Source: Alteribacter lacisalsi
Lineage (GTDB): Bacteria; Bacillota; Bacilli; Bacillales; Salisediminibacteriaceae
Assembly: GCF_003226345.1 (NCBI RefSeq)
Contig: NZ_PDOF01000002.1
Span: forward strand, 62,001-126,000
Reading direction: 5' to 3'
DNA length: 64,000 nt
Shown: in pieces, positions 1 through 8,581 of the stretch
How positions within the stretch are numbered: the stretch's first letter is position 1
Layout: each line of letters starts with the position of its first letter
Notes under the pieces: model-generated
Seen by the model: only the letters and a program-made list of their open reading frames with translations
Told to the model about the DNA's origin: nothing
Database searches by the model: none
Translations under genes and position numbers: made by a program

Positions 1-548
1 GTAGCACCGATAGGCCCAGTCGTCCCGGTCGGTCCAGTAGCGCCAGTCGGTCCAGTAGGTCCAGTAGGTCCAGCTGTTCCTTCCACAGATAGAAGAGCTA
101 CATCATCCACAAAAATATCAGCTGTCCCTGGTTGCGGCAGACTGTTTACGAGCACGAGTGCCTGTGTAGCGGCAAGTGGTGCTGCGCTGGTCGTCTGATA
201 CACTTCCAGCCAGGTATCATTCAGGACGCTGGGAATTGTATCTGCTTGAATATTTGTTATTAATCCATATCCAAGAAAATTAAATCCGGCATCGTAATAG
301 TTAACCGTAAGGGTTACAAGCGGACTGGGTAGATTTCCTGCCTTGGAGAGAGAAACAAAAAATTGGAAAGATTCACCTGGCTCTATAGAAATTGTCTGAA
401 AGATAAAGGAATTTATAGTTCCACCAGCTAAGCGCGCCGAAAAGAAACCACTATGAGGAAACGTTGCAATAGCAGCACCAGTGCCAATCCATGGAGGTAA
501 GCTCCCAGTCTCAAAACTGCCATTTATTATTCGGTTAGTTATAGTCAT
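1..548 (-). CDS. Collagen-like exosporium-type protein with NTTRR-F1-like N-terminus (partial, runs off the window)
   Basis: The reading frame opens at an ATG (complement of 546-548) behind a strong AGGAGG site and stays open to base 1, so the C-terminus lies outside the window. About 155 N-terminal residues form a beta-rich head beginning MTITNRIINGSFETGSLPPW and ending around VDDVALLSVEG. It is followed by Gly-Pro-Thr triplets, a collagen-like stalk. This head resembles the NTTRR-F1 domain that precedes collagen-like repeats in Bacillus spore surface proteins such as BclA-like filaments. A role in the exosporium or outer spore layer is inferred from that architecture. A sigma-K-like -10 element lies about 46 bases upstream, which fits expression in the mother cell. 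The triplet region is internally repetitive at DNA level (GGTCCAGT units on the plus strand). Confidence 0.85.
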   Translation of the reverse strand, partial: MTITNRIINGSFETGSLPPWIGTGAAIATFPHSGFFSARLAGGTINSFIFQTISIEPGESFQFFVSLSKAGNLPSPLVTLTVNYYDAGFNFLGYGLITNIQADTIPSVLNDTWLEVYQTTSAAPLAATQALVLVNSLPQPGTADIFVDDVALLSVEGTAGPTGPTGPTGATGPTGTTGPIGA

Positions 549-593
549 GGTTATCCTCCTTTCCTGCGAATTTGCAATTTAAGTTGCACACCA

Positions 594-602
594 TATCATA
601 TG
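594..602 (-). promoter_or_regulatory. Sigma-K-like -10 element of the collagen-like gene
   Basis: The minus strand reads CATATGATA, matching the sigma-K -10 pattern CATANNNTA exactly, about 46 bases before the start codon. An AC dinucleotide about 17 bases further upstream could serve as the short -35 element. A TTGACA also lies nearby, so a vegetative promoter is not excluded. Confidence 0.4.
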
Positions 603-785
603 GAAAAGCTGTCAAGGTAGTGTTGGACAATCTGCACAGAGTGAGGATAATTAGTTACTTGTCTGGTTTGGCAATGTATTCCTGAGGCTGGAGTTTATAT
701 CAATGAATGCTGCAGTATTGCCAGTGCAGACAACGATCCTTAAAGTATTTAGCCTTGTATCAGAGGAGTAATATCGTTGAAACGG

Positions 786-813
786 AAAAAATGCCCACTC
801 GAAGAGAGGGCAT
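786..813 (-). terminator. Rho-independent terminator of the EamA gene
   Basis: On the minus strand the arms ATGCCC and GGGCAT plus an inner CTC/GAG pair form a hairpin followed by six T residues. It lies about 90 bases beyond the stop codon of the EamA gene. The rest of 549-900 shows no convincing gene. Confidence 0.7.
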
Positions 814-900
814 CAAGGGAGCTGTTTTCTGTTATAATCCTGGCACCATCATAGATTGCTTTGATGGTATCGACTTAATGAAAGATTAAAATACATTTCC

Positions 901-1770
901 CTACTCAGCCTGCTTCACACTTAGCACGGTGACCGTCATCAGGATGAGCACCATTCCAAGAAGCTGAACGAAGTTTAGATGATCTCCGAGGAGCAGAACG
1001 GCAAACAATGACGCGGTTACCGGCTCCACCATGGCGACCATTGAAGCCGTTGTTGGGGCAGTCTTTCGCATTCCAATCACATAAAAGATAAAGGAAATGC
1101 CTGCGCCCAGGGTCCCCAGTAAAAGCAGCCATCCGATGTCGTTCGACATGACGACTTCAGCGGCTTCATTTTTATCCATAATGAGAAAGAGAATGACAGA
1201 AAAGGCAAAAAAAGCGATGACCAGCGTAGGCTGCGGCCTTCCAATAGAGGAGGCATTTTTAAAACCGAAAATAAACAGTGCATAGCAAAGCCCTGCACCA
1301 AGCCCGGCGGCCACTCCCAGCATACTCACTGACACCTCGTCGGTGTTGTAGGCGCCTGTCAGGAGGATAATGCCCACAAGTACACCGGCGATGCATCCCC
1401 ATTTAAACCAGGTCGAACGTTCCATTCGCAGTATAAAAGAAATTAAAAGGACGAATACAGGTGCCGTGTACATTAGAGTGGCGGCTACAGCGACACTTGC
1501 AGCCTGGATCCCGAGAAAATAAAGCGAGAAATTTCCTGCGACACCAATACCGGCCAACAGGGACCATAAGTACAGTCGGGGGGAAAAAGTGAGGTTCTGC
1601 CTGAAACGAAACAAAAACCAGACCAGAAAACATACAAATCCAATCGCTCCCCGGTAAAATGAGATCACAATCGGATCCCAGCCATTTGACATTAAAATAT
1701 CGCCAATTCCTCCGCTGATGCCCCAGAAAATGGCGGCTAACATAACTAAACCTACACCAGAATATTTCAT
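901..1770 (-). CDS. EamA/DMT-family membrane transporter
   Basis: This is a 289-residue integral membrane protein with about ten hydrophobic segments arranged as two EamA halves, the usual 10-TM layout of drug/metabolite transporters. The N-terminus MKYSGVGLVMLAAIFWGISG and the later segment TAPTTASMVAMVEPVTASLF are typical of the family. Members export amino acids, purines or other small metabolites at the cytoplasmic membrane; the substrate cannot be predicted here. The start was set at 1770 because AGGAGGGACGCC directly precedes this ATG. A longer frame upstream runs through a family A repeat and has no ribosome site. The gene is monocistronic and ends in its own terminator. Confidence 0.9.
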   Translation of the reverse strand: MKYSGVGLVMLAAIFWGISGGIGDILMSNGWDPIVISFYRGAIGFVCFLVWFLFRFRQNLTFSPRLYLWSLLAGIGVAGNFSLYFLGIQAASVAVAATLMYTAPVFVLLISFILRMERSTWFKWGCIAGVLVGIILLTGAYNTDEVSVSMLGVAAGLGAGLCYALFIFGFKNASSIGRPQPTLVIAFFAFSVILFLIMDKNEAAEVVMSNDIGWLLLLGTLGAGISFIFYVIGMRKTAPTTASMVAMVEPVTASLFAVLLLGDHLNFVQLLGMVLILMTVTVLSVKQAE

Positions 1771-1874
1771 GGCGTCCCTCCTGAAAAAACAATTGTATGA
1801 TTTGCTGGAAATTATAAATGACAGTCTTTGGGTTTTCCCCGTCATCATCATAACTAACCATGATTTTCTGGAAT

Positions 1875-1905
1875 GTGGGGACGGTTCTTGTTTTACATTT
1901 TGCAC
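1875..1905 (+). repeat. Family A repeat, single arm
   Basis: Contains GTGGGGACGGTTCTTG followed by TTTACATTTTGCA. It lies in the intergenic region between the EamA gene and the next, divergent gene; apart from this copy no gene is seen in 1771-2201. Confidence 0.75.
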
Positions 1906-2201
1906 CCAGCATTTTAAGAGATAGAGGTTATAGTGCAAAACCATGTGTGAAGAGAAAATATGAATCATATAGAAAATCCTTTAGCCGGAATGTGCGTTTT
2001 TTGGGAAGCTTAAGTTTGGTATATTATTGCAGATCCGTCAGCATGAAGAACGAATTACGAAGGAATGAAGGTGCCCTTTAAAGAGAGTCGGCGACCTTCA
2101 ACTTGGAATATTTTTGAATCCTAATCGTCTTTGAACCGTACAGTAAGGAAACGAAATATTTTTAAAAGTTAAAATCATTTAACGGAAAGAGGTGATTTTT
2201 C

Positions 2202-2861
2202 GTGTTTCGCTTCATCAGGCGAGGGAAACGGTGGAGAAGATTTAAAAAAGTGAGGGAGGGGGATGGCCATAAGTTAAAACCATACCGCCTGTGGCATGTG
2301 TTTACGTGTTCTTTATTTCATTTTGACTTTGTGGATCAGAATAATGTAAGAACAGCTTATGCGGTAAACAGTAAATATTGGCTGGACGATCCAACAGCTG
2401 ATTTGTACCGTAATGGCAGCCACATCGCTTCTTCTAAATTACCAGCGGCTTTTCCAGTTGAGGGAGGAGTCATTGAGGTTGAGGAAGGAACTTACGGGAT
2501 CAATCGTATGCATTTTGTTACAGATCAAAAAATTTATCCGTTTTATCCCGATAAACGCTCAGTAAGAGGGTTGCGGTTAGAATTACATAAACGATTCCCG
2601 AGCATGAGTTCCTTCATAGCCATTAGTGCTGCTGTAATCCTGTTTATTTCCCTTATTCTTGGTTTACCTCAAGTGATAGAAGTGCTGTCTGAGATTCCCT
2701 GGATAGTCGAAAATATTGGAACATTTGTCTCTCCGATCACCCTTCCCGTCTGGGTTAACACAGCTATGATACTGTCAGGGATACTAGCCGGAATCGAACG
2801 GACGCTCATGCTTCGCAGTCACTGGCTGATTGATATGGAAACCGGTTATTGGGATGATTAA
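2202..2861 (+). CDS. Hypothetical membrane protein, 219 residues
   Basis: I do not recognise this family. It starts with GTG behind GAAAGAGGTG. The N-terminal 40 residues are strongly basic (MFRFIRRGKRWRRFKK), followed by a soluble part of about 85 residues. Two hydrophobic segments follow near residues 136-156 and 184-200, with a short C-terminal tail. It is most likely a membrane-anchored protein with a cytosolic basic face. It stands alone and ends just before a bidirectional terminator shared with the converging hydrolase gene. No catalytic motif is visible. Confidence 0.65.
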   Translation: MFRFIRRGKRWRRFKKVREGDGHKLKPYRLWHVFTCSLFHFDFVDQNNVRTAYAVNSKYWLDDPTADLYRNGSHIASSKLPAAFPVEGGVIEVEEGTYGINRMHFVTDQKIYPFYPDKRSVRGLRLELHKRFPSMSSFIAISAAVILFISLILGLPQVIEVLSEIPWIVENIGTFVSPITLPVWVNTAMILSGILAGIERTLMLRSHWLIDMETGYWDD

Positions 2862-2914
2862 AACGAAAACATAGGATGCAGCCTCCGATGTTTAAAAGTG
2901 GTTTCTCAAAAATA

Positions 2915-2951
2915 AAAGCACATCTCCCGTCTATAAGCGAAGATGTGCTTT
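2915..2951. terminator. Bidirectional terminator between converging genes
   Basis: Arms AAAGCACATCT (2915-2925) and AGATGTGCTTT (2941-2951) are perfectly complementary and T-rich on both strands. It serves the plus-strand membrane protein gene and the minus-strand hydrolase gene. Confidence 0.8.
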
Positions 2952-2955
2952 AACT

Positions 2956-3774
2956 TTACCGCCCTGAAAGTGAAGCGCCATCAGAGACTTCTTCTCTTTC
3001 TGCGTGGAGCTGAAAAAAAGCGAGGGCTTTTTTGTTGAATTCCTTTGGCTTGTCCATGTTACAGACGTGTCCGGAGCCTTCGATGGTGGATAACGTTTCA
3101 TTTTTACTCTCATCTGTGTCTTCTTTTACAAGGGGGAGGAACATGTAGTCTTCCGAACCCATCAGATAGAGTTTAGGTCTTGAGGCTGCGCTGAGGCTCA
3201 CTTCCTGATGAAGCGGTTCAACTTTTTTGGTTATCTGGAACCAGCGTATGAATTCCTTCTGCCCCATTTCGGTGGCTTCTTTTGTAAATAATCGCCTCGA
3301 GTGGGCATGGTTTTTCCTTGGCATCAGGATGCCTGCAAAGAGCTTGTACAGCCACATATAGGGAAGCACCTTTTTAAACGCATCGCCAAGGTGAATCAAA
3401 AGTCTGGAGCGAAGGTTAAAGCGGGTAATTGCGCCGCCAAGGACCATCGACTGCACATGCTGCGGCGACAGCAGATTGATCGTGTTGATGACAACAGACC
3501 CCAGGGAAATGCCGACAAAGTGTGCTTTTGAGATGTTCTGATGATCGAGCACCTCGAGAACCTCGCGGCTGAGGTGTTTAAAATCATAGGAGTCAAGGTC
3601 CGGCAGTCGGCCCTTTGATTTCCCGTGACCGCGAAGATCAACGAGTAAAAGATTATAATGCTCACGAAAAGCTTTGATCTGTTTAAACCAGATCGAGGAG
3701 CTGCCGCCGAGACCGTGTAAAAAGACGACCCATTCACGGCTTGTACGGTGGGGATAGGTTTTATAATGCAGCAT
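2956..3774 (-). CDS. Alpha/beta hydrolase
   Basis: This 272-residue protein has the alpha/beta hydrolase layout: an oxyanion segment VVFLHGLGG, the nucleophile elbow VGISLGS (Ser in GxSxG), an acidic residue in GSEDYMF and the catalytic His in GSGHVCN. It is a cytosolic serine hydrolase; the substrate (ester, lactone or lipid) is not evident. The start at 3774 is preferred because AAGGAGGAACAGCTG directly precedes this ATG. Two in-frame Met codons 11-12 codons further upstream lack such a site. It converges with the preceding membrane protein gene and shares its terminator. Confidence 0.88.
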   Translation of the reverse strand: MLHYKTYPHRTSREWVVFLHGLGGSSSIWFKQIKAFREHYNLLLVDLRGHGKSKGRLPDLDSYDFKHLSREVLEVLDHQNISKAHFVGISLGSVVINTINLLSPQHVQSMVLGGAITRFNLRSRLLIHLGDAFKKVLPYMWLYKLFAGILMPRKNHAHSRRLFTKEATEMGQKEFIRWFQITKKVEPLHQEVSLSAASRPKLYLMGSEDYMFLPLVKEDTDESKNETLSTIEGSGHVCNMDKPKEFNKKALAFFQLHAEREEVSDGASLSGR

Positions 3775-3889
3775 CAGCTGTTCCTCCTTGGTGTAGGGGT
3801 GTTTCATCAAGGTATATAAACGAGTAGTCTGCCATCTTCAGCCACTCAGGTGAGGCATGCGGCAGATGGTTGTATTATAAAAATTGCAT

Positions 3890-4010
3890 ATTCCCTTCGG
3901 TCAGTTTTGCGAAACTCCGCTGAACGCCATCCGCTCGCTTTCCGCGGCGGTGCCGCAGAAGCCTCGGTGCTGGCGTCAGCTGCTCATAATAGAGGTTGAC
4001 TGACCGAGAG
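3890..4010 (-). repeat. Family B repeat (inverted copy)
   Basis: Core includes CGCCATCCGCTCGCTTTCCGC and GGCGTCAGCTGC, the reverse of the copy at 57587-57680. Outer flanks CGGTCAGT and ACTGACCG are complementary, so the whole element can fold as a long hairpin. Confidence 0.75.
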
Positions 4011-4032
4011 TTATACTTTATTTATTATGCTG

Positions 4033-4205
4033 TTTTCGTAAAGAGTGTTGCTATTGACTAAGATTTATTTCGTAGCGAAAGGCCGCGACTCCAGCGGGAA
4101 CAGCAACAGTCGAAGACCCCGCAGGGTGAATTTCCCGAGGAGGCTGAGGCGTTGCCCGCGGAAAGCGTCGGCCTGTAGCGAAGAAAACAACAATCTTTAC
4201 GAAAA
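4033..4205 (+). repeat. Family C repeat with complementary flanks
   Basis: The conserved core (4085-4170) includes GAAGACCCCGCAGGGTG, TTTCCCGAGGAGGCTGAGGCG and CCCGCGGAAAGCG. The flanks 4033-4050 and 4188-4205 are complementary at 17 of 18 positions. Together with the family B copy it fills the gene-free stretch 3775-4426. Confidence 0.8.
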
Positions 4206-4426
4206 GAGCTATTTATTAAAATAACATTTGCGTCATAGCGGGATCTTTTAAGACACCTCTCAGGGTATACCATCCACTAACATATACATTTCACTTGCAA
4301 ATATCAATACCTTTTTTCTGGCAGGCACAAACGCTTCGCGTCGTGACTGCTTCCACATCCCTTCATCCGCGTTCTATGTTTAAATAGAAGAAAATGATGT
4401 GAAATCACTGGAAAGGGAGACCCACT

Positions 4427-5563
4427 ATGATCCAGACAGGACTTGATCGTTTATTAACGGAAAAGCTCTCCATGCTCAAAGGAAAGACATTCGGCCTCAT
4501 GGCCAACCATACATCCGTCACTTCTGACCTGACCCACAGTGTTGATGCGCTGCGGGCTCTCGGGTGCACCCCGGCTTGTATTTTTTCCCCAGAGCACGGG
4601 TTTCGGGGTAAGGTGCTGGCGGAGAGGAAAGTCCGCTCATCTGTAGACGAGGAGACAGGGATTCGGATCGAAAGTCTGTTTCCCTACGAGGAAGAGCGGT
4701 TTATGAAGGCCACGAAGGACCTGGATGTGCTGCTTTTTGATATGCAGGATATCGGGGCCAGGTTTTATACTTACATCGATCTGATCGCGTACGGACTTCA
4801 GGCGTCCAAAGAGCACCGGATCCCGTTTATCGTGCTGGACCGCCCGAATCCTGCCGGCGGAGCAGTGGCGGCAGGGCCACTGGCCAGGCAGGGGACAGCT
4901 GCTTCTTTTTCCCCGATAGGACTGCCGGTGAGGCACGGGCTCACGGCAGGGGAGATTGCCCTGGAACTGAACAAAACGATCGGCGGGCAGCTGGACGTGA
5001 TACCAATGCAGGGATGGGAGCGGCGTATGGCGTACCGGGATACAGGACTGCCGTGGGTTCCGCCATCACCGAACGCGAACACGATGGAGATGCCGCTGTT
5101 TTATTATGGGCTGGCGCTGCTGGACAGCATCAATCTCTCGCTCGGTGCGGGGACGGACCGGCCGTTTCAGCAGGTCGGCGCGCCGTGGCTCGATGCGGAG
5201 GCTGTCATTCAGAGACTCACGGAGAGAAAAATAGAAGATGTGAATGTTGAATCTGTCACCTTCACGCCCACTCAGGGAGATTACGAGAATGAGAGCTGCC
5301 GGGGGATTCGGATCTGTCCGGTAAAAAATGAGTGGAATGCGATGACAGTGGCCGGTCATCTTTTTGAAGTGGTAAGAGAGGTGCATCCGTCGAAGGTTTC
5401 ATGGAAAAAGCGTGACGGCCGGTATTGGTCAGACTTCATCTACGGGACAGAGGACCTGCGACTAACGTACCGCAATGAGGAATCCATCACTGCCCTGTTT
5501 CGCCGTGATTCGCAGGAGTCCAAGACGTTTCTCGATTTTTACGCAGAAAAATTGTACAAGTGA
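4427..5563 (+). CDS. namZ: DUF1343 / NamZ-type exo-beta-N-acetylmuramidase, no signal peptide
   Basis: The 378-residue protein carries DUF1343 signatures: NHTSVT near residue 27, SPEHGFRG at 54-61, DMQDIGARFYTY at 105-116 and DRPNP at 138-142. Bacillus subtilis NamZ (YbbC, GH171) removes MurNAc from the non-reducing end of peptidoglycan fragments. The B. subtilis enzyme is exported; here the protein starts MIQTGLDRLLTEKLSMLKG with no hydrophobic signal, so it should act in the cytosol on imported fragments. The start follows GAAAGGGAGACCCACT. It opens the MurNAc locus, about 100 bases before the secreted GHL10 gene. Confidence 0.9.
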   Translation: MIQTGLDRLLTEKLSMLKGKTFGLMANHTSVTSDLTHSVDALRALGCTPACIFSPEHGFRGKVLAERKVRSSVDEETGIRIESLFPYEEERFMKATKDLDVLLFDMQDIGARFYTYIDLIAYGLQASKEHRIPFIVLDRPNPAGGAVAAGPLARQGTAASFSPIGLPVRHGLTAGEIALELNKTIGGQLDVIPMQGWERRMAYRDTGLPWVPPSPNANTMEMPLFYYGLALLDSINLSLGAGTDRPFQQVGAPWLDAEAVIQRLTERKIEDVNVESVTFTPTQGDYENESCRGIRICPVKNEWNAMTVAGHLFEVVREVHPSKVSWKKRDGRYWSDFIYGTEDLRLTYRNEESITALFRRDSQESKTFLDFYAEKLYK

Positions 5564-5669
5564 CAGGAAAATCCGACCATATGGACTCCCTCCTATCTGC
5601 CTATTGTAAAAGTGTTTCAATATTCTTAAAATTTAGATGAAACATTATTACAATATCAGGAGGGATTGG

Positions 5670-7169
5670 ATGAAACACGTATTCCGTTCGATGGGGTTAA
5701 TCGGGTTACTCGTTATTTTTCTGATCGGATCGATGGCACCGGTCGCACCGATGAGTGCCGAGGCGGCGGATGAAGAGGATCCGTTCACGCGGGCGTTCTG
5801 GGTACAGGCCTTTGAAGATGGCGTGAAATCACCGGAACAAATCGATCAGCTGCTGGCCGATGTGGAAGCGGCGAACATGAACACGATCGTGGCACAGGTA
5901 GTCCGCAGACACGATGCTTATTTCAACAGCTCATACTTACCATTTACAGAGGATCCGAACATGACAGAAGGATTCGACGCACTTCAGTACTTAATTGACG
6001 GGGCAGAGGACAAAGGCATTGAAATTCACGCCTGGATCGTACTCGGACCGATGTGGCACCCGATTTACGGAGGCGCTCCGGAAGCGGAAGAGCACATCTA
6101 CAACCAGTTTGGTCCTGACGCACCGGCCGACGAAACGTGGGTTACGAAAGACTATAACGACGTTGTCGCAAATCCGATGCAGCCGTACCTCGACTTCGGT
6201 CACCCGGATGCGAGAGAGCACGTCATTAACATGGTGAAAGATATTGTAAGCGCTTACGATGTAGACGGGATCCACGTGGATTACATCCGCTATCAGGAAG
6301 ACGGCAAAGGGTACAACCCGACTTCACTTGCCCGCTTCCAGGAGGAAACCGGCCGTACAGACCGTCCTCAGCCGAACGATACCGAGTGGATTGAGTGGAA
6401 AACGCACCAGATCGACACACTCATGAAGCGGATTTACCTTGAAACGATGAACATGGATATGAACGTGGACGTCACAGCTGCTGTATTGTCATGGGGCTTT
6501 GCCGATCCTAGGGAAAATGAGTTCACAGACCTTGACCCGGTACAGCGTGCCCACCAGAACTGGGAAATGTGGCTTCAGGAAGGCTATCTTGATTTTGCCT
6601 ACGTGATGAACTACGATCCGGAAGCGACGCCTGGACGGCCGGAGCGCTACGACCAGTGGATCGAGTATCAGAAAGACCTTGAGCGCAGCCGGGGCATGGC
6701 AATCGGGCCGGCCCTTTACATGAACTCGATTCCCGACAGCCTGAACCAGATTAAGCGTGCGATTGAGCCGTCTCCTGCCGGCAACATTGCCGAAGGGGTC
6801 AGCCCTTACGTGTACAACGTATGGAGCAATGACAATCGCCCGTTTGCGGATCTTCTTGAGGCGTTGACGGTTCCGAATGAGGACAATAACTACGACGCAC
6901 CGTTTACCGAACAGGTGGATCCGTTCCCGACACCATGGAAGGACGCGCCTGTCGGACACCTTCTGGGCACCTATTCTCCTGACTTATCCGGGGAAGAAGT
7001 GGTGGTTACGAGAGGACAGAGAGGAAGAGAAGTCGCTTCGGGCCATATTGACGGCTCCGGCGTAGTCGGCTTCACTGATCTTCAGCCGGGCAACTACTTC
7101 ATTCACGTAGACGGGGAATCCACCAGAGTACATGTAAGAAACGGATCCGTAACAGTGTTTGATCAGTAA
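5670..7169 (+). CDS. Secreted GHL10 / DUF187-type glycoside hydrolase-like protein
   Basis: A 499-residue protein with a clear signal peptide (MKHVFRSMGLIGLLVIFLIG, cleavage expected near AEA-A). Residues about 40-360 form a TIM-barrel of the GHL10 (DUF187) type: FWVQAF, MNTIVAQVVRR, HAWIVLGPMW and VDGIHVDYIRY are recognisable strands. A small beta-sandwich-like tail (HLLGTYSPDLSG onward) follows. Related proteins are cell-envelope enzymes of poorly known substrate. Sitting between namZ and murQ, it probably cuts or trims peptidoglycan outside the cell before import. It is the only clearly exported enzyme of the locus. The start follows CAGGAGGGATTGG; an ATG 11 codons upstream lacks a ribosome site. 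Confidence 0.82.
   Translation: MKHVFRSMGLIGLLVIFLIGSMAPVAPMSAEAADEEDPFTRAFWVQAFEDGVKSPEQIDQLLADVEAANMNTIVAQVVRRHDAYFNSSYLPFTEDPNMTEGFDALQYLIDGAEDKGIEIHAWIVLGPMWHPIYGGAPEAEEHIYNQFGPDAPADETWVTKDYNDVVANPMQPYLDFGHPDAREHVINMVKDIVSAYDVDGIHVDYIRYQEDGKGYNPTSLARFQEETGRTDRPQPNDTEWIEWKTHQIDTLMKRIYLETMNMDMNVDVTAAVLSWGFADPRENEFTDLDPVQRAHQNWEMWLQEGYLDFAYVMNYDPEATPGRPERYDQWIEYQKDLERSRGMAIGPALYMNSIPDSLNQIKRAIEPSPAGNIAEGVSPYVYNVWSNDNRPFADLLEALTVPNEDNNYDAPFTEQVDPFPTPWKDAPVGHLLGTYSPDLSGEEVVVTRGQRGREVASGHIDGSGVVGFTDLQPGNYFIHVDGESTRVHVRNGSVTVFDQ
6245..6258 (+). promoter_or_regulatory. CRE-like palindrome inside the GHL10 gene
   Basis: TGTAAGCGCTTACG matches the CcpA catabolite element except at the last base. 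Intragenic CRE sites can act as roadblocks, but chance occurrence is also plausible. Confidence 0.3.
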
Positions 7170-7212
7170 GATTAACAGACTGGGAGATTAGCAGCCTCAA
7201 GCGGAATCTGAA

Positions 7213-7385
7213 AGTTTTCGTGTCTGCCATCCTCTGAAATGCGAAACCGACGCCGACAGCGAGACCCCTGCGGCCGTGGGGGCCAGGCGAGACCCCGTAG
7301 AGCGAAGCTCACGGAGGCTCGCCGGCACCGCCGCGGAAAGGGAGCGGATGGCGTTCAGCGGAGCTTCACGAAACTTCACGAAACT
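7213..7385 (+). repeat. Family B repeat (long variant)
   Basis: Shares CACCGCCGCGGAAAG and GAGCGGATGGCGTTCAGC with the copy at 57587-57680 but has a longer interior. It occupies most of the gene-free stretch between the GHL10 gene and murQ. Confidence 0.7.
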
Positions 7386-7413
7386 GACGACTCATTTTAT
7401 TTTTTACCAAGCT

Positions 7414-7452
7414 GGCGGCTCAAAAAGGTGGCATTTCACCTGATGAGCCGCC
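7414..7452. other. Nested intergenic hairpin
   Basis: Arms GGCGGCTCA and TGAGCCGCC enclose a second stem GGTG/CACC. There is no good T-tract, so it may be a weak terminator for the GHL10 gene or a structured leader element. Confidence 0.45.
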
Positions 7453-7545
7453 GGTTTCATGACTGCGGTCGGTAATTTTCAAACGATTAAAAAAACTCCT
7501 TGCTTTCTAGTTAAAATTTGGTTACATTTAAAATATAAAATTACT

Positions 7546-7558
7546 GAAATATTATTTC
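7546..7558. promoter_or_regulatory. Perfect palindrome upstream of murQ, candidate MurR operator
   Basis: GAAATATTATTTC is a perfect 13-base palindrome about 40 bases before the murQ start in an AT-rich promoter-like region. RpiR-type regulators bind inverted repeats of this kind, and the locus encodes one. The assignment is inference. Confidence 0.35.
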
Positions 7559-7595
7559 GTTATCAGGGAAGGTCATTCTTAAATGAAATTTGGTG

Positions 7596-8522
7596 ATGAG
7601 TATGGAACAGGACCTGTCCTGCCTGATTACAGAACAGCGGAACCGTGCATCTGCAGGGCTTGATTTGAAGAACACGCGGGAGATTTTAGCGCTGATGAAT
7701 GAAGAGGACCGGAAAGTGTCCGAGGCGGTGCATGACTGCCTGGACGAGATTGAAAAGACGATCGATCTGGCTGTGGATGCAATTCAGCAAGGCGGGCGGC
7801 TGTTCTACGTAGGAGCCGGAACAAGCGGCAGAATCGGCGTCCTTGATGCTGTTGAGTGTCCGCCTACGTTTCGTTCGCCCCATGAGATGGTTCAGGGGAT
7901 CATCGCAGGAGGGCAGTCAGCCATGTTCTGCGCGAAAGAAGGAGCGGAGGATTCCGTTGAAGGCGGAGTGAAGGCGATGGAGGACGTGAAGCTCTCCAAG
8001 CGCGACATCGTCATCGGGATTGCGGCGAGCGGACGGACTCCGTTTGTGATCGGTGCCCTGGAGGCTGCCAATCAGGCCGGTGCCGCTTCGGTCGCGCTCA
8101 GCTGCAACCCTTCGTCGGAAATCGGCCGTGTCGCAAAGGTCAGCATCGAAACGATTGTCGGCCCTGAAATCCTCACCGGTTCCACCAGACTGAAGTCGGC
8201 CACAGCTCACAAAATGGTCTGCAACATGATTTCCACCACCGTCATGATTAGGCTCGGAAAAGTGTACGAGAATCTGATGGTCGACCTTCATGCGAGCAAT
8301 TACAAGCTGTATGAACGGGCCAGGCGGATTGTCCATGAAGTGACGAATGCAGAGGAAGACGTAATTGCTGAAGCTCTGGAAAAAGCAGAGCACGATGTGA
8401 AACTTGCGATTGTCCTCATTGAAACAGGCGCGTCTGTTGAAGAGGCAAAGGAACGGCTCGCAAACGCCAATGGTGCAGTCAGGCAGGCAATCACATCAGC
8501 AAAAAATAAGCGTTCATCATAA
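7596..8522 (+). CDS. murQ: N-acetylmuramic acid 6-phosphate etherase
   Basis: MurQ splits MurNAc-6-phosphate into GlcNAc-6-phosphate and D-lactate in the cytosol. The 308-residue product has the SIS-domain hallmarks of the family: GGRLFYVGAGTSGRIGVLDAVECPPTF, IIAGG, IAASGRTPFVIGAL and the C-terminal STRLKSATAHKMVCNMIST block. The length is normal. The start is uncertain: TTG, GTG, and ATG codons lie at 7590, 7593, 7596 and 7602. ATG 7596 (MSMEQD) gives the best match to family N-termini. It heads the run murQ, binding protein, two permeases, nagZ. Confidence 0.96.
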   Translation: MSMEQDLSCLITEQRNRASAGLDLKNTREILALMNEEDRKVSEAVHDCLDEIEKTIDLAVDAIQQGGRLFYVGAGTSGRIGVLDAVECPPTFRSPHEMVQGIIAGGQSAMFCAKEGAEDSVEGGVKAMEDVKLSKRDIVIGIAASGRTPFVIGALEAANQAGAASVALSCNPSSEIGRVAKVSIETIVGPEILTGSTRLKSATAHKMVCNMISTTVMIRLGKVYENLMVDLHASNYKLYERARRIVHEVTNAEEDVIAEALEKAEHDVKLAIVLIETGASVEEAKERLANANGAVRQAITSAKNKRSS

Positions 8523-8581
8523 CGTCAATGGAAACCTGTAAGCGGTTCCATAGATATTTCAAAAAAGGGGATGAAGGTTGC

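Noticed and set aside
1-60. Short GGTCCAGT repeats suggesting a CRISPR-like or tandem DNA array
   Set aside because: They are the Gly-Pro-Thr codons of the collagen-like gene on the minus strand.
707-889. Open frame of 60 codons after the collagen-like gene
   Set aside because: It crosses the EamA terminator, has no ribosome site and no recognisable protein pattern.
4058-4273. Open frame over the family C repeat
   Set aside because: The frame follows the GC-rich repeat core; similar frames appear in the other copies without ribosome sites.
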